Notes: generated by a model from the letters alone, not told the origin. Counted from the first letter of the stretch, positions 43,135 to 52,801 are shown. The stretch: DNA of 64,000 bases from Commensalibacter nepenthis (GCF_029953305.1 NZ_JASBAN010000001.1:1667001-1731000), one strand, 5' to 3'. Translations and numbers: made by a program.

Positions 43135-44937
43135 ATGAATAATCATAATCTGTACGTTTTTTTCCGCCAGTATGTTTTGGAAGCCTTGCGGAAAACCGTG
43201 CCTGATTTACCAGAAGAATTATTGGAACGGGTTGAATTAACCCCCACCAAAGATCCTGTACATGGGGATATGGCGACGAATGCCGCATTGATTATTGCCA
43301 AGGCGGTAAAACGCCGTCCGCAAGAATTAGCACTAGAGTTAGCAGATTATTTAAGGACAATTGACGGTATAGAGCATGCCGAGCCCGCAGGGCCAGGGTT
43401 TGTTAATTTAAAGATTACGGCCTCTGTTTTCCAAAAACTGATTTCAACTATTTTACAAACAGGTGAGTCTTTTGGTGCCAGTACTATTGGTCAAGGCATT
43501 GCTGTGAACGTGGAATATGTTTCCGCAAATCCAACAGGACCAATGCATGTCGGACATTGTCGAGGGGCTGTTGTTGGCGATGTTTTGGCGAATTTGATGG
43601 CTAAGGCTGGATTTGATGTCACCAAAGAATATTATATTAATGATGCAGGCACTCAAGTGGTGGCTTTGGTATGGGCAGCGTATTGGCGTTATTTACAAGC
43701 ACTCGGTCAAGATTTATCTGCCGAAGCATTTGAAGAGAAATATAAATCTCATATGGCGAGTGGTCTACAATATCAAGGCGATTACTTGGTACCTGTTGGA
43801 CAACGCTTGGCGAAAGAGCACGGGGATGTTTTACTAGAAGGCACGAATGCACAACCCGTTCCAGCATGGTTTGATATTGTGCGTAAATGTGTTTTAACCG
43901 AAATGATGACCAACATTCGTGAAGATTTGAATGCGTTGGGTGTTCATCAAGAGGTGTTTATATCAGAACGGTCTATTTTGGACTCTGGTAAAGCAGAAAA
44001 TGCTTTAAATCGTCTTAAGGACAAAGGATTGCTTTATACAGGTGTGTTGGAACCTCCCAAAGGCAAAGTGATCGAAGATTGGGAACAACGTCCTCAGACT
44101 TTGTTTAAGTCAACCGAATATGGCGATGATGTGGATCGTCCTTTACGCAAATCCGATGGGACTGCAACTTATTTTGCGAATGATATTGGCTATCATTATG
44201 ACAAAATAGAACGGGGTGCAAAAATCCTGATTGATATTTGGGGCGCAGATCATGGGGGTTATGTGCCACGTATGCGTGCAGCAATCAAAGCCCTGACCGA
44301 TCAAAACCCAGTTGATTTCGAAGTGGTTTTGTGTCAGATCGTGCGTGTTGTGCGTAATGGCGAAGTGGTTAAAATGTCTAAACGGGCAGGGACATTCGTA
44401 ACATTACGAGATTTGATTGACGAAGTCGGCAAAGACGCAGTACGCTTTACAATGCTGACGCGTAAATCTGATGCACAGATGAATTTTGATTTGGAACAGG
44501 TTATTGCACAAACGCGTGATAATCCTGTATTTTATGTACAATATGCTCATGCAAGGTGCCGTTCTGTATTACGTTCTGCTGCCGAAGCAATGGGTGTGGA
44601 TGCAGTTCAACCAACCAAGTTGGCTCAACAGGAGCTTACCATGTTAAAAAGTGATGCAGAGTTAAATCTAATGCGTCGTTTGGCACAATGGTCTCGTATT
44701 GTTGAAAGTGCCGCTTTGACTAGAGAGCCACATCGAATTGCATATTATTTAACAGAAGTTGCATCAGATTTTCATGCGTTATGGAATGCTGGGCGTGATG
44801 ATGCTACACTCCGTTTTATTCAAGAAGATGACTTATCAGGAACGATGGCTCGGTTGGCGTTAGTAGAGGCCACGGCTTGTATCATTCGTTCTGCAATGAT
44901 GATTTTAGGTGTCGAACCAGTAGAGGAAATGAGATGA
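43135..44937 (+). CDS. argS: Arginyl-tRNA synthetase
   Basis: ArgS charges tRNA-Arg. The 600-residue protein is a class I synthetase: N-terminal Add-1 domain, S-A-N-P-T-G-P-M-H-V-G-H-C-R-G-A with the H-x-G-H motif (about 139-142), K-M-S-K-R-A-G replacing the K-M-S-K-S loop, and the DALR anticodon-binding domain at the end. A SPOR-domain gene starts in an ATGA overlap with its stop. Confidence 0.97.
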   Translation: MNNHNLYVFFRQYVLEALRKTVPDLPEELLERVELTPTKDPVHGDMATNAALIIAKAVKRRPQELALELADYLRTIDGIEHAEPAGPGFVNLKITASVFQKLISTILQTGESFGASTIGQGIAVNVEYVSANPTGPMHVGHCRGAVVGDVLANLMAKAGFDVTKEYYINDAGTQVVALVWAAYWRYLQALGQDLSAEAFEEKYKSHMASGLQYQGDYLVPVGQRLAKEHGDVLLEGTNAQPVPAWFDIVRKCVLTEMMTNIREDLNALGVHQEVFISERSILDSGKAENALNRLKDKGLLYTGVLEPPKGKVIEDWEQRPQTLFKSTEYGDDVDRPLRKSDGTATYFANDIGYHYDKIERGAKILIDIWGADHGGYVPRMRAAIKALTDQNPVDFEVVLCQIVRVVRNGEVVKMSKRAGTFVTLRDLIDEVGKDAVRFTMLTRKSDAQMNFDLEQVIAQTRDNPVFYVQYAHARCRSVLRSAAEAMGVDAVQPTKLAQQELTMLKSDAELNLMRRLAQWSRIVESAALTREPHRIAYYLTEVASDFHALWNAGRDDATLRFIQEDDLSGTMARLALVEATACIIRSAMMILGVEPVEEMR

Positions 44938-45941
44938 TAGATCCAAATTCACCAGACCCTTCAAAAAGAAAATCATTTTTTGATGAAGATACGTTGGATG
45001 AAGGGGGAAATATTCGTCCTCCTCATCCAGAGCAACGGGTTTATAATGATCGTGAGCGAATGGCTTCACGCTATCATGATGACGAAGAAGAGGATCTTGG
45101 AGATCAGGAGTATGATCGTCGCAAATCGCCTCGACTTGGTTTTATGAATTCTTTTGGTGGTGGAAATGGCGGTGGGGAGACAACACGTCGCCTAACTTAT
45201 GCTGCTGGTGGCATTGGTGCTTTACTGGTTGTATTTATTGGTGGGTGGATGTTCTTTAAATCATCCAACTCTGGCATCCCTGTATTTGAACCCCCAGCGG
45301 AAGTGGCTAAGGTTAAACCCGCTAATTCTGGTAATGTAGAAACCATTGGCATGGGCGTGGGTGAGAATGGTTTAAATGGGAATGTCTCTAATGGAAATAC
45401 ACCCAATAGCCAACCAGGTTTGGCTTCTGGTCCAGAGCAAGCCAATCCGCAAGCATTGGCAGAGCAATTTAATCATCCTCCAGCAGTCAAACCACCCCCA
45501 GTATCACATCATACGCCGACACCTTCTGTAACACCTAAAACGGAAACAGAAAACAATGTTGCCGTAGAAACAACACCCCCTAAACATGTAGTGCATCCAA
45601 AGCATCAACAGCCTCATCGTGTGAAAGAAAACAAAGAGAGCAAAGCACCAGAATCTAAGAAAGCCATCAAAAAACCAGAAGCCCATCAATCTGCATCGGG
45701 TAGTTTTGGATTACAATTAGCGTCGCTAAAGTCTCAGGAAGCTGTACAAAAACAATGGCAAGTCTTAAAGAAAAAGGTACCTGAGGTTTTAGGTAAATAT
45801 TCTCCATCCATTCAAAAAGCAGAAGTTGGTGGCAATACAGTCTATCGTTTACGGGTTAAAGGATTGGCTTCCAAAGCACAAGTGAATAGCGTTTGTGGTC
45901 AGTTAAAAGCAAAAGGCGTTGCTTGTACGATTGCCTATTAA
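44934..45941 (+). CDS. SPOR domain-containing cell-envelope protein
   Basis: The 335-residue protein has an acidic cytoplasmic N-terminus, one membrane segment (about 91-110, G-A-L-L-V-V-F-I-G-G-W-M-F-F), a long low-complexity linker rich in P, N, K and H, and a C-terminal SPOR domain (about 260-335: F-G-L-Q-L-A-S-L-K-S-Q-E, then Y-R-L-R-V-K-G-L). SPOR domains bind denuded peptidoglycan at the division site. It overlaps argS by four bases and is followed by scpA. In related genomes nagZ usually lies between this gene and scpA, and it is absent here. Confidence 0.88.
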   Translation: MIDPNSPDPSKRKSFFDEDTLDEGGNIRPPHPEQRVYNDRERMASRYHDDEEEDLGDQEYDRRKSPRLGFMNSFGGGNGGGETTRRLTYAAGGIGALLVVFIGGWMFFKSSNSGIPVFEPPAEVAKVKPANSGNVETIGMGVGENGLNGNVSNGNTPNSQPGLASGPEQANPQALAEQFNHPPAVKPPPVSHHTPTPSVTPKTETENNVAVETTPPKHVVHPKHQQPHRVKENKESKAPESKKAIKKPEAHQSASGSFGLQLASLKSQEAVQKQWQVLKKKVPEVLGKYSPSIQKAEVGGNTVYRLRVKGLASKAQVNSVCGQLKAKGVACTIAY

Positions 45942-45956
45942 TGATGTAACCTTTTA

Positions 45957-46796
45957 ATGTCAGAATTAATTGATATTGGGTTGGAACAAGGGGTTCAGGA
46001 AACTGAATCCTTTGTTGTGCATTTGGATGGATTTGAAGGGCCATTGGATTTGTTGTTGCAACTGGCTCGTACGCAAAAAGTTGACTTGGCGAAAATCTCT
46101 ATCTTACAACTCGTAGAGCAATATTTAGAAATTATTGAATCCGCACGTAAAATCCGTTTGGAACTTGCGGCGGATTGGCTTGTGATGGCGGCATGGTTGG
46201 CGTGGCTGAAATCTTGTTTGTTATTGCCTGAAAAGCCTATTGATGGTGAGGAAACTGAACAAGCAGTTGATATACTGCAAGAACGTTTAGAAGAATTAGA
46301 ACGGATTAACAAAATTGCTCGATGGATGAATGATCGCCCTTTGTTGGGCAGTGAAGTGTTTACACGTGGGTTTTACGAGAATCATACCGAGATTGATTCT
46401 TCTGGTGTTGTGTTAGATATTTCGCGCTTTATGAATGCGTTTGTTACTGTGGCACGGCGAAAGTCAAAAAAGAAGTCTTGGCGTATACGTTCTTTTAATT
46501 TTTGGACGGTTCGGGATGCATTATCTCGATTAAGACGTTTGTTGGGGCAAAATGACGTGCTGGGTTGGCATGTGTTGGATGCGTTTTTACCAAGTTATCA
46601 ATCATTACAAGAACCTGGAGTTACCCATGATATGATTTCTCGTCGGGTAAAGGCTGCATGGAGTGGTACTTTGTTGGCAGGATTGGAGTTGGCAAAGGAT
46701 GGGCAAATTCAATTGAATCAACAAGAGCAATTTGGACGCATTCAATTAAAAAAAGCTGATGAAATGATGATGTCAGAAAGCGAGCGAAAGCAATGA
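45957..46796 (+). CDS. scpA: Segregation and condensation protein A
   Basis: ScpA is the kleisin subunit of the SMC condensin that organises the chromosome. The 279-residue protein opens with an acidic start and then the family signature H-L-D-G-F-E-G-P-L-D-L-L-L-Q-L-A (22-37), followed by the L-V-M-A-A-W-L-A-W-L-K-S-C-L-L-L-P helix, and a winged-helix C-terminus. It overlaps scpB by four bases (ATGA). Confidence 0.95.
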   Translation: MSELIDIGLEQGVQETESFVVHLDGFEGPLDLLLQLARTQKVDLAKISILQLVEQYLEIIESARKIRLELAADWLVMAAWLAWLKSCLLLPEKPIDGEETEQAVDILQERLEELERINKIARWMNDRPLLGSEVFTRGFYENHTEIDSSGVVLDISRFMNAFVTVARRKSKKKSWRIRSFNFWTVRDALSRLRRLLGQNDVLGWHVLDAFLPSYQSLQEPGVTHDMISRRVKAAWSGTLLAGLELAKDGQIQLNQQEQFGRIQLKKADEMMMSESERKQ

Positions 46797-47359
46797 CCTT
46801 AATTCCCATACAGTTTAAAGAGGTTTTAGAGGCATTTATTTTCTCGCAAGAAAATCCTGTATCAGAAAAGCTAATGATAGAATTGCTTGTTAAAAATTCG
46901 GTATCTTCAACAAATATGACTATATTATCCAATGAGTTACAGTTAATGTTGGAACAAATACAGCAAGAATATGCAACCAAAGGTATTCGATTATATAATA
47001 TAGCAGGCGGGTGGCAGTTCAGAACCGCAGAGGAATTGGCACCTTATTTGGTGAAGATTATCAATAAGCCCAAACGTCTATCCCGAGCGGCAATGGAAAC
47101 ATTGGCAATTATTGCTTATCATCAGCCTTGCACACGTGCAGAGATTGAAAATATTCGTGGGGTTAGTTTGGGACAAAATGTCTTAGATAGCTTGTTGGAA
47201 AGTGTATTGATTAAACCTTGTGGCACAAAAGCGGTGCCTGGGCGTCCAATATTATGGGGAACGACTCAGGAATTTTTAAGCTATTTGGGATTAAACACAT
47301 TACAAGATTTGCCCAAGAAAGAAGATTTATTTACAGATATTCCCTATCAAACTTCGTAG
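46793..47359 (+). CDS. scpB: Segregation and condensation protein B
   Basis: ScpB dimerises through two winged helices and binds ScpA in the SMC complex. The 188-residue protein shows the family core: G-I-R-L-Y-N-I-A-G-G-W-Q-F-R-T (62-76), then L-S-R-A-A-M-E-T-L-A-I-I-A-Y-H-Q-P, R-A-E-I-E-N-I-R-G-V, and P-G-R-P-I-L-W-G-T-T. It is coupled to scpA. Confidence 0.95.
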   Translation: MTLIPIQFKEVLEAFIFSQENPVSEKLMIELLVKNSVSSTNMTILSNELQLMLEQIQQEYATKGIRLYNIAGGWQFRTAEELAPYLVKIINKPKRLSRAAMETLAIIAYHQPCTRAEIENIRGVSLGQNVLDSLLESVLIKPCGTKAVPGRPILWGTTQEFLSYLGLNTLQDLPKKEDLFTDIPYQTS

Positions 47360-47467
47360 GAAGGAACGAATTTTTCTGGATTTTCTAGTCAGAACCCGTA
47401 TAGAAAGAAATATAGAATAAATGTCTTATTGCTGTGAATCTGAGGGATTGGAAGGGCAAAAAAAGTA

Positions 47468-48028
47468 ATGTTTGGTTTTTCCTGGGCAGAGCTCCTTTTA
47501 ATTGGTGTGGTTGCCATGGTCTTTATTGGTCCCAAAGACTTTCCCAAAGTATTAAAATGGCTGTCTGATGTGATTAAAAAATGTCGCAAAATGGCCAGTG
47601 AATTTCATAGCCAAGTGGATGAGGTGATTAAAGATCCTGATTTAAAAGAGGCTAAGGATCAATTGCTGCAATTACGTAATTTAAATGTAAAAACGGCGAT
47701 TTTAAATACAATTGATCGAGATGGATCTTTGCAAAATACATTACGGGATTCCCCATTGTCACAAACTGCGATGAGCTCTCCTGCCACGGATTATTCGGAA
47801 ATTGCGCAAGGGGAAATTAAGCCTATTCCAGGGATGGTTGATGAGACAAGCAATGAGTGGGAAGTTGAAAAAGAGATTGATTATGAAGCGTTGGAAGCCA
47901 AAGACCCAGCCCCTTCTTTTTTCCCACCGCATATTGCTCAACGATTACAAGTCAGGCGTGCCGCACCGCCATCCCCTGCAATGATACCGCCCCATATTTC
48001 TAAATATAAAGAACAGAGATGGTCATGA
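47468..48028 (+). CDS. tatB: Sec-independent protein translocase TatB
   Basis: TatB recognises twin-arginine substrates together with TatC. The 186-residue protein has the N-terminal membrane helix F-G-F-S-W-A-E-L-L-L-I-G-V-V-A-M-V with the conserved glutamate, then the F-I-G-P-K-D-F-P hinge, an amphipathic helix, and a variable tail that is rich in P and E. The last four bases overlap tatC. TatA, usually next to it in alphaproteobacteria, is not present in the 108 bases upstream. Confidence 0.93.
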   Translation: MFGFSWAELLLIGVVAMVFIGPKDFPKVLKWLSDVIKKCRKMASEFHSQVDEVIKDPDLKEAKDQLLQLRNLNVKTAILNTIDRDGSLQNTLRDSPLSQTAMSSPATDYSEIAQGEIKPIPGMVDETSNEWEVEKEIDYEALEAKDPAPSFFPPHIAQRLQVRRAAPPSPAMIPPHISKYKEQRWS

Positions 48029-48813
48029 GCAATCAAGAACGAACAGAAAGTTTAAACGACAAAGCCATGCCATTGATGGAGCATTTCATCGAATTGCGTC
48101 GTCGATTAGTATGGTGTGTTGTGACTTTGTTAATTACGTTTGGTTTTTGTTATCATTTTTCTCAGCAAATCTATTTATTTCTGGCACATCCTCTTGAGGC
48201 TGCGATGAAGGCGGATGGTCAACAGCCACAGATGATTTATACGGCTTTGTATGAGGCATTCTTTACAAATATCAAGGTGGCTTTTTTTGGGGCAACATTT
48301 TTGTCTTTTCCGATGATTGCAACCCAAGCATGGATTTATATTGCGCCAGGATTATATAGAAATGAAAAACGCATTTTTGCACCGTTTTTAATTGCAACCC
48401 CATTTTTATTTTTGTTGGGTGCAGCTCTGGCGTATTTTTTTGTTTTTCCAATGGCGTGGAAGTTCTTTTTGTCTTTTCAAGTTGGTGGACCAAGCAATGT
48501 CATGCATATCGAATTACAAGCCAAAGTATCTGAGTATTTAAGTTTAGTAACACGGCTAATTCTGGCGTTTGGTATTGCGTTTGAGTTGCCTGTATTATTA
48601 ACATTAATGGCCAAAATTGGATTTGTAACGGCGCAAAAGCTAAAGAAATTTAGGCGATATGCGTATGTGATTGCGTTTATTATTGCGGCTATTTTAACGC
48701 CACCTGATGTGATTACCCAAGTATCTTTGGCGGTACCGTTAATTTTATTATATGAAGTTTCAATTTTTTCCGCTCGTTTAGTAGAGCCCAAACACTCTGA
48801 GGAGGATGAATAA
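48025..48813 (+). CDS. tatC: Sec-independent protein translocase TatC
   Basis: TatC is the six-helix membrane receptor of the Tat system. From the ATG at 48025, which overlaps the tatB stop (ATGA), the protein has 262 residues; an ATG two codons earlier is also possible. Signatures are M-P-L-M-E-H-F-I-E-L-R-R-R-L-V-W at the N-terminus, F-F-G-A-T-F-L-S-F-P, and the late P-D-V-I-T-Q motif. It exports, among others, the flavoprotein at 20687. serS starts on the very next base after its stop. Confidence 0.96.
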   Translation: MSNQERTESLNDKAMPLMEHFIELRRRLVWCVVTLLITFGFCYHFSQQIYLFLAHPLEAAMKADGQQPQMIYTALYEAFFTNIKVAFFGATFLSFPMIATQAWIYIAPGLYRNEKRIFAPFLIATPFLFLLGAALAYFFVFPMAWKFFLSFQVGGPSNVMHIELQAKVSEYLSLVTRLILAFGIAFELPVLLTLMAKIGFVTAQKLKKFRRYAYVIAFIIAAILTPPDVITQVSLAVPLILLYEVSIFSARLVEPKHSEEDE

Positions 48814-50094
48814 ATGCATGATTTTCGTGCGCTGCGCGCTGACCCAACGGCTTTTGATCGAGATTTAGCACGTCGAGGGTTGCCTCCCGTCAGTGAGGAA
48901 TTGCTGAAATATGATGAAGAACGCCGTAATTTATTGAATGAGCTGCATACGAAGCAAGCGGATCGCAATAATTTATCCAAACAAATTGGACAGCTTAAAC
49001 GTAATAAACAAGACAGCGCAGATTTGGAGGCTCAGGCAATTGCATTGCGTACAGAGTTAGAGACCATTCAGACCAAAGCAGATGCGTTGGATGCCAAGAT
49101 TTTTGAAATCCTTGCTCGCCTTCCTAATCGTTTGAGCGAAGAAGTGCCAGAGGGTGTGGATGAAAATGATAATGTGGTGATTCATCAATGGGGTGAACCA
49201 AAGGATTTAGGTTTTACGCCGTTGCAGCATTTTGACCTTGGTGAAAAACTGGGGATGATGGATTTTACTGTGGCTTCTAAATTATCAGGCGCACGGTTTA
49301 GTATTTTAAAAGGATCATTGGCGCGTTTAGATCGTGCATTAAGCCAATTTATGTTGGATTTGCATACACAGGAGCATGGGTATGTTGAGTATATTGTTCC
49401 TTTGTTGGTGAATGAACAAACCATGTATAATACGGATAAGTTGCCTAAATTTGGGGATCAATCTTTTTGCACCAAAGATGATCGTTGGTTAATTCCAACA
49501 GCGGAAGTGCCTTTGACTGGCATGCAAGCCGATGAGTTGATTTCTGTGGAAGAACTCCCTATTCGTAGAACTGCGGTTTCTGCATGTTTCAGAAGCGAGG
49601 CGGGCGCTGCAGGAAAAGATACACGCGGGTTAATTCGCCAGCATCAATTTTACAAAGTGGAAATGGTCAGCATCACAACCCCAGAGGAAAGTGAAGCTGA
49701 ACATGAACGCATGACGCGTTGTGCGGAAACCGTGTTGGAAAGATTGGGATTACCCTATCGCCGTATTTTGCTTTGCTCTGGGGATACTGGGTTTGGTGCA
49801 GCGAAAACATGGGATTTAGAAGTCTGGTTACCAGGGCAACAAGCATGGCGTGAGATTTCTTCTTGTTCGAATACGAACGCATTTCAAGCCCGTCGTATGA
49901 ATGCGCGTTTCCGCCCAAAAGCCGAAGAAGGTAAGAAGGTCTCCCCTGAATTTGTGCATACGCTCAATGGCTCTGGCGTCGCGGTGGGACGTGCCTTGGT
50001 CGCTGTGATGGAAAACTATCAAAACGAAGATGGCAGCATCACCGTGCCAGAAGTGTTGCGTCCTTATATGGGTGGTATTGAGAAAATTGGTTAG
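48814..50094 (+). CDS. serS: Seryl-tRNA synthetase
   Basis: SerS charges tRNA-Ser. The 426-residue class II synthetase has the N-terminal coiled-coil arm (about 30-105), T-A-E-V-P-L-T in motif 2 region, [15 protein letters not shown]-x-R-x-H-Q-F, and motif 3 [14 protein letters not shown]. It starts directly after the tatC stop, so the two share a transcript. Confidence 0.97.
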   Translation: MHDFRALRADPTAFDRDLARRGLPPVSEELLKYDEERRNLLNELHTKQADRNNLSKQIGQLKRNKQDSADLEAQAIALRTELETIQTKADALDAKIFEILARLPNRLSEEVPEGVDENDNVVIHQWGEPKDLGFTPLQHFDLGEKLGMMDFTVASKLSGARFSILKGSLARLDRALSQFMLDLHTQEHGYVEYIVPLLVNEQTMYNTDKLPKFGDQSFCTKDDRWLIPTAEVPLTGMQADELISVEELPIRRTAVSACFRSEAGAAGKDTRGLIRQHQFYKVEMVSITTPEESEAEHERMTRCAETVLERLGLPYRRILLCSGDTGFGAAKTWDLEVWLPGQQAWREISSCSNTNAFQARRMNARFRPKAEEGKKVSPEFVHTLNGSGVAVGRALVAVMENYQNEDGSITVPEVLRPYMGGIEKIG

Positions 50095-50101
50095 AATTTG
50101 A

Positions 50102-50146
50102 AAAAACTCCCCGTTACCTGTTGTGTGATGACAGAGGTAAGGGGAG
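50102..50146 (-). terminator. Hairpin between serS and a converging broken gene
   Basis: A long stem pairs 50107-50121 with 50131-50146 (one bulged G on the left arm and one unpaired A on the right) around a nine-base loop. On the minus strand six T follow, so it fits as terminator of the minus-strand gene at 50189, and it may also end serS transcripts. Confidence 0.7.
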
Positions 50147-50188
50147 GTATTTAGTTACGTATAATATTACGAAAAAATAATTAAATTA

Positions 50189-50504
50189 TTATTTAATAAT
50201 TTCTTCATAAGTTTCTTTATCAAAAAATCCTTGGGTATTTAATTTATAAGCTTTTTTCTCTCGTCTCGTTGAGGCTTTATAATTTTTTATAGTCTACGAT
50301 CGCTGACTTATCCCCGCTAAAAAATCTGGTAAACAAGAAACCAATATCTTTTTTAGGCGTTTTCGTTTTTTCAAAAAGCGTGACGGCTTTAGAATAACAA
50401 CGACGTAAATCTGATGAATTTGATAATTTACTTTCTTTTTCTTTTAAATCGCAAACAATTAATTGAACAGACCCATTTGTATCATATTCAATTGATTTTT
50501 CCAT
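50189..50504 (-). pseudogene. Small hypothetical gene with a single-base frameshift
   Basis: An open frame from 50504 encodes 75 residues (starts M-E-K-S-I-E-Y-D-T-N-G-S-V-Q-L) and ends at 50277. Directly after a run of six A at 50285-50290, removing one base joins it to a second frame reading Y-K-A-S-T-R-R-E-K-K-A-Y-K-L-N-T-Q-G-F-F-D and ending at 50189. The full product would be about 104 residues. The N-terminal part is mainly alpha-helical and charged. The family is not recognised. This is either a one-base loss of function or a sequencing error in a homopolymer. Confidence 0.5.
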
Positions 50505-50584
50505 ATCATTAATGGATTTTCAATAATACTGTATATCTATGATGGTGTTGAGCTTTGGCAATATTGAATTTTATTGGTGCTAAA

Positions 50585-50613
50585 ATAAAAAAAGCACAGT
50601 GTTTACTGTGCTT
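50585..50613 (-). terminator. Intrinsic terminator after the DUF815 gene
   Basis: AAGCACAGT (50592-50600) and ACTGTGCTT (50605-50613) form a perfect 9-bp stem with a four-base loop; on the minus strand it is followed by seven T. It lies about 90 bases past the DUF815 gene stop. Confidence 0.85.
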
Positions 50614-50702
50614 GGGATTGATTAGACTCTAAAAGAGCAATTTGCTCGCTATTATCTCAGGTTTAATAAATCGTTTCAAGAGGTAAATAAATGACAAAGG
50701 GG

Positions 50703-51557
50703 TTATTTCCCTAGTTTAGCCGTCAAATCTTCAATAAACTGCCATGCAACACGTCCATTTCTGGAACCACGTGTGACAGACCATTCATTGCCTTGGGCGA
50801 TTAACTCCTCATCAGAGATGTTCAGATTGCGTTCTTTGGCATAGGCACGGATGATATTGTCATAAAGGTCTTTGTTGCAATTATGAAATCCAATCCATAA
50901 TCCAAAGCGATCTGACAAAGAGACTTTTTCTTCAACAGCTTCGGCGGGATTGATTGCGGAATTAACTTCATTCTCTATCATGTCACGTGGCATTAAGTGA
51001 CGGCGATTGCTGGTGGCGTAAAATAGAACATTGGTGGGACGACCTGCAATACCGCCATCTAAAACGGATTTTAATGCTTTGTAATCTCGATCTTCTTTTT
51101 CAAAAGACAAATCGTCAGAAAAGACAATGAAACGATGGGGTAATTCTTTTAAAAGTTGTAACAATATGGGTAAAGAATGAATATCATCGCGTGGAATTTC
51201 GATGATCTTAACTGGATTATGTTGGTCTTTGGTGGATTGATTGACTTCTTGATGCACGGATTTAATTAAAGAGGATTTTCCCATGCCTCTGGCACCCCAT
51301 AGCATGACATTATTTGCCGGTAGTCCTTTGGCAAAATGTAGGGTGTTGTTAAACAAAAGTTCTTTTTGATAGTCTAGCCCTTGTAGTAAATTGAATTGAA
51401 CAAAAGCGACTTCATTCACTGGGATTAATGTGTTTTTTTGTGTTGTCCAAATAAATGCGTTGGCTTGTTCAATATTATCAATATAGGGTTTTGGAGGGGA
51501 TAATTGTTCTAAAGCCGTGGCAATGCGTTCCAATAAGGGCAGAATATCTGTCGTCAT
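50703..51557 (-). CDS. DUF815 family AAA ATPase
   Basis: The 284-residue protein belongs to the DUF815 (PF05673) family of predicted ATPases. It has the P-loop L-W-G-A-R-G-M-G-K-S-S-L-I-K (about 86-99), Walker B F-I-V-F-S-D-D-L-S-F, the L-D-G-G-I-A-G-R-P segment, and F-Y-A-T-S-N-R-R-H-L. It is conserved next to yajC in many alphaproteobacteria, divergently oriented as here. The biological role is not established. Confidence 0.85.
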   Translation of the reverse strand: MTTDILPLLERIATALEQLSPPKPYIDNIEQANAFIWTTQKNTLIPVNEVAFVQFNLLQGLDYQKELLFNNTLHFAKGLPANNVMLWGARGMGKSSLIKSVHQEVNQSTKDQHNPVKIIEIPRDDIHSLPILLQLLKELPHRFIVFSDDLSFEKEDRDYKALKSVLDGGIAGRPTNVLFYATSNRRHLMPRDMIENEVNSAINPAEAVEEKVSLSDRFGLWIGFHNCNKDLYDNIIRAYAKERNLNISDEELIAQGNEWSVTRGSRNGRVAWQFIEDLTAKLGK

Positions 51558-51665
51558 GATTTTTCCAATAAATTTTAGTAGGCGTTTGACGTTATATGTA
51601 ATATGAAATAAAGATGTTTGATATTAGATAATTATACATAGTGTGGATAGAATAGGAAATCACTT

Positions 51666-52151
51666 ATGACGAATTTAATGGATTTATTAATTCCTGCGGC
51701 GCATGCTCAGGCTGCTGGCGGCGGTGGTAGCAGCAATTTTTTAATTAGTATCGCACCGTTTGTTGGTATCTTTTTTATTTTTTATTTTATGATTATTCGT
51801 CCACAGCAAAAAAAAGCCAAGCTGCAACGTGAAAGCATGAAAGCATTGCGCAGAGGGGATAAAATCTTAACAGCAGGTGGTATTATCGCGACTGTTGTGA
51901 GAAATCAAGAAGATTCCGATGAAATGGAAGTCGATCTATCTAATGATGTTAGAGTTAAAATCTTGCGCAGCACGATTACATCTGTATTGGAAAGCAAAGC
52001 AATTCAAGCCAACGAAGCCAATAAGAATGTGAAAAAAGCAAAGCCTGTGGTTAAGAAAGAAAAAGAAGTTAAAATAGATAAAGAAGCTGAACCTGCTCAA
52101 GAAATAGAGTTGGAAAAAACAGAAGTTACCGATAAAACGGACAACAAATAG
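51666..52151 (+). CDS. yajC: Preprotein translocase subunit YajC
   Basis: YajC is a small accessory of the SecDF complex in the inner membrane. The 161-residue protein has an N-terminal stretch with P-A-A-H-A-Q-A-A-G-G-G-G, one membrane helix (about 25-43), the P-Q-Q-K-K-A-K cytoplasmic start and the R-G-D-K-I-L-T-A-G-G-I core domain. The C-terminal 50 residues are a K/E-rich tail that is longer than usual. secD and secF, often next in order, do not follow here; a terminator and sodB do. Confidence 0.95.
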   Translation: MTNLMDLLIPAAHAQAAGGGGSSNFLISIAPFVGIFFIFYFMIIRPQQKKAKLQRESMKALRRGDKILTAGGIIATVVRNQEDSDEMEVDLSNDVRVKILRSTITSVLESKAIQANEANKNVKKAKPVVKKEKEVKIDKEAEPAQEIELEKTEVTDKTDNK

Positions 52152-52154
52152 ACC

Positions 52155-52186
52155 AAAAAAACCCGACATAAAGTCGGGGTTTTTTA
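52155..52186. terminator. Bidirectional intrinsic terminator between yajC and sodB
   Basis: ACCCGAC (52161-52167) pairs with the GTCGGGGT region (52173-52180, one extra G) around a five-base loop. A runs lie to the left and T runs to the right, so both converging genes can use it. Confidence 0.85.
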
Positions 52187-52195
52187 TGGGTTAGA

Positions 52196-52801
52196 TTATG
52201 CGTTTAATTGTTGTTCCGCAAAATCATAATTTGCCAATTTATTCAAGAAATTGTCAATAAAATCTGGACGACGATTACGGAAATCGATGTAATATGCATG
52301 TTCCCATACATCAACGACCAATAATGCTTTGCCTTGACCTTCGGAAACAGGGCTTTTAGCATTTGGTGTTTTGGTAATGATTAATTTGTCATTTTTATCA
52401 AGAACAAGCCAAGCCCAACCTGAACCAAATTGAGTGGTTGCAGCTTTTTTGAATTCTGCTTTGAAATTATCGACAGAACCGAAATCTTTAACGATGCGGG
52501 CTTCAAAGCTTTCAGACATTTTTCCGCCTGTTGGGCTTAATGAATTCCAAAACATGGTATGGTTATAATGTTGACCAGCATTATTTAACACTGGGGTTAA
52601 TGTTTCGTCTTTAGCAGCCATAACAATTAATTCTTCAAGGGTTTTGCCTTGAAGTGCAGGGTTCGCAGCAACCAAATCATTTAATGCATTTACATAAGTT
52701 TGATGATGTTTACCATGATGGAATTGTAATGTTTCTTCGCTCATTCCAGCGCGAGATAAAGCATTTTCAGGATAAGGAAGTTTTCCAAGTTCAAAAGCCA
52801 T
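52196..52801 (-). CDS. sodB: Superoxide dismutase (Fe/Mn type)
   Basis: SodB converts superoxide to peroxide and oxygen. The 201-residue protein has the metal ligands in the expected contexts: L-Q-F-H-H-G-K-H-H near residue 27, Y-N-H-T-M-F-W-N-S-L near 80, and V-V-D-V-W-E-H-A-Y-Y-I-D-F (aspartate and histidine) near 163-175. The pattern G-S-G-W-A-W-L-V and the Q-F-G residue spacing point to the iron type, though the metal cannot be settled by sequence. It lacks a signal peptide and is cytoplasmic. Confidence 0.94.
   Translation of the reverse strand: MAFELGKLPYPENALSRAGMSEETLQFHHGKHHQTYVNALNDLVAANPALQGKTLEELIVMAAKDETLTPVLNNAGQHYNHTMFWNSLSPTGGKMSESFEARIVKDFGSVDNFKAEFKKAATTQFGSGWAWLVLDKNDKLIITKTPNAKSPVSEGQGKALLVVDVWEHAYYIDFRNRRPDFIDNFLNKLANYDFAEQQLNA

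Noticed and set aside
45995-46312. A 105-codon minus-strand frame opposite scpA
   Set aside because: A serine-rich shadow of the scpA coding sequence.
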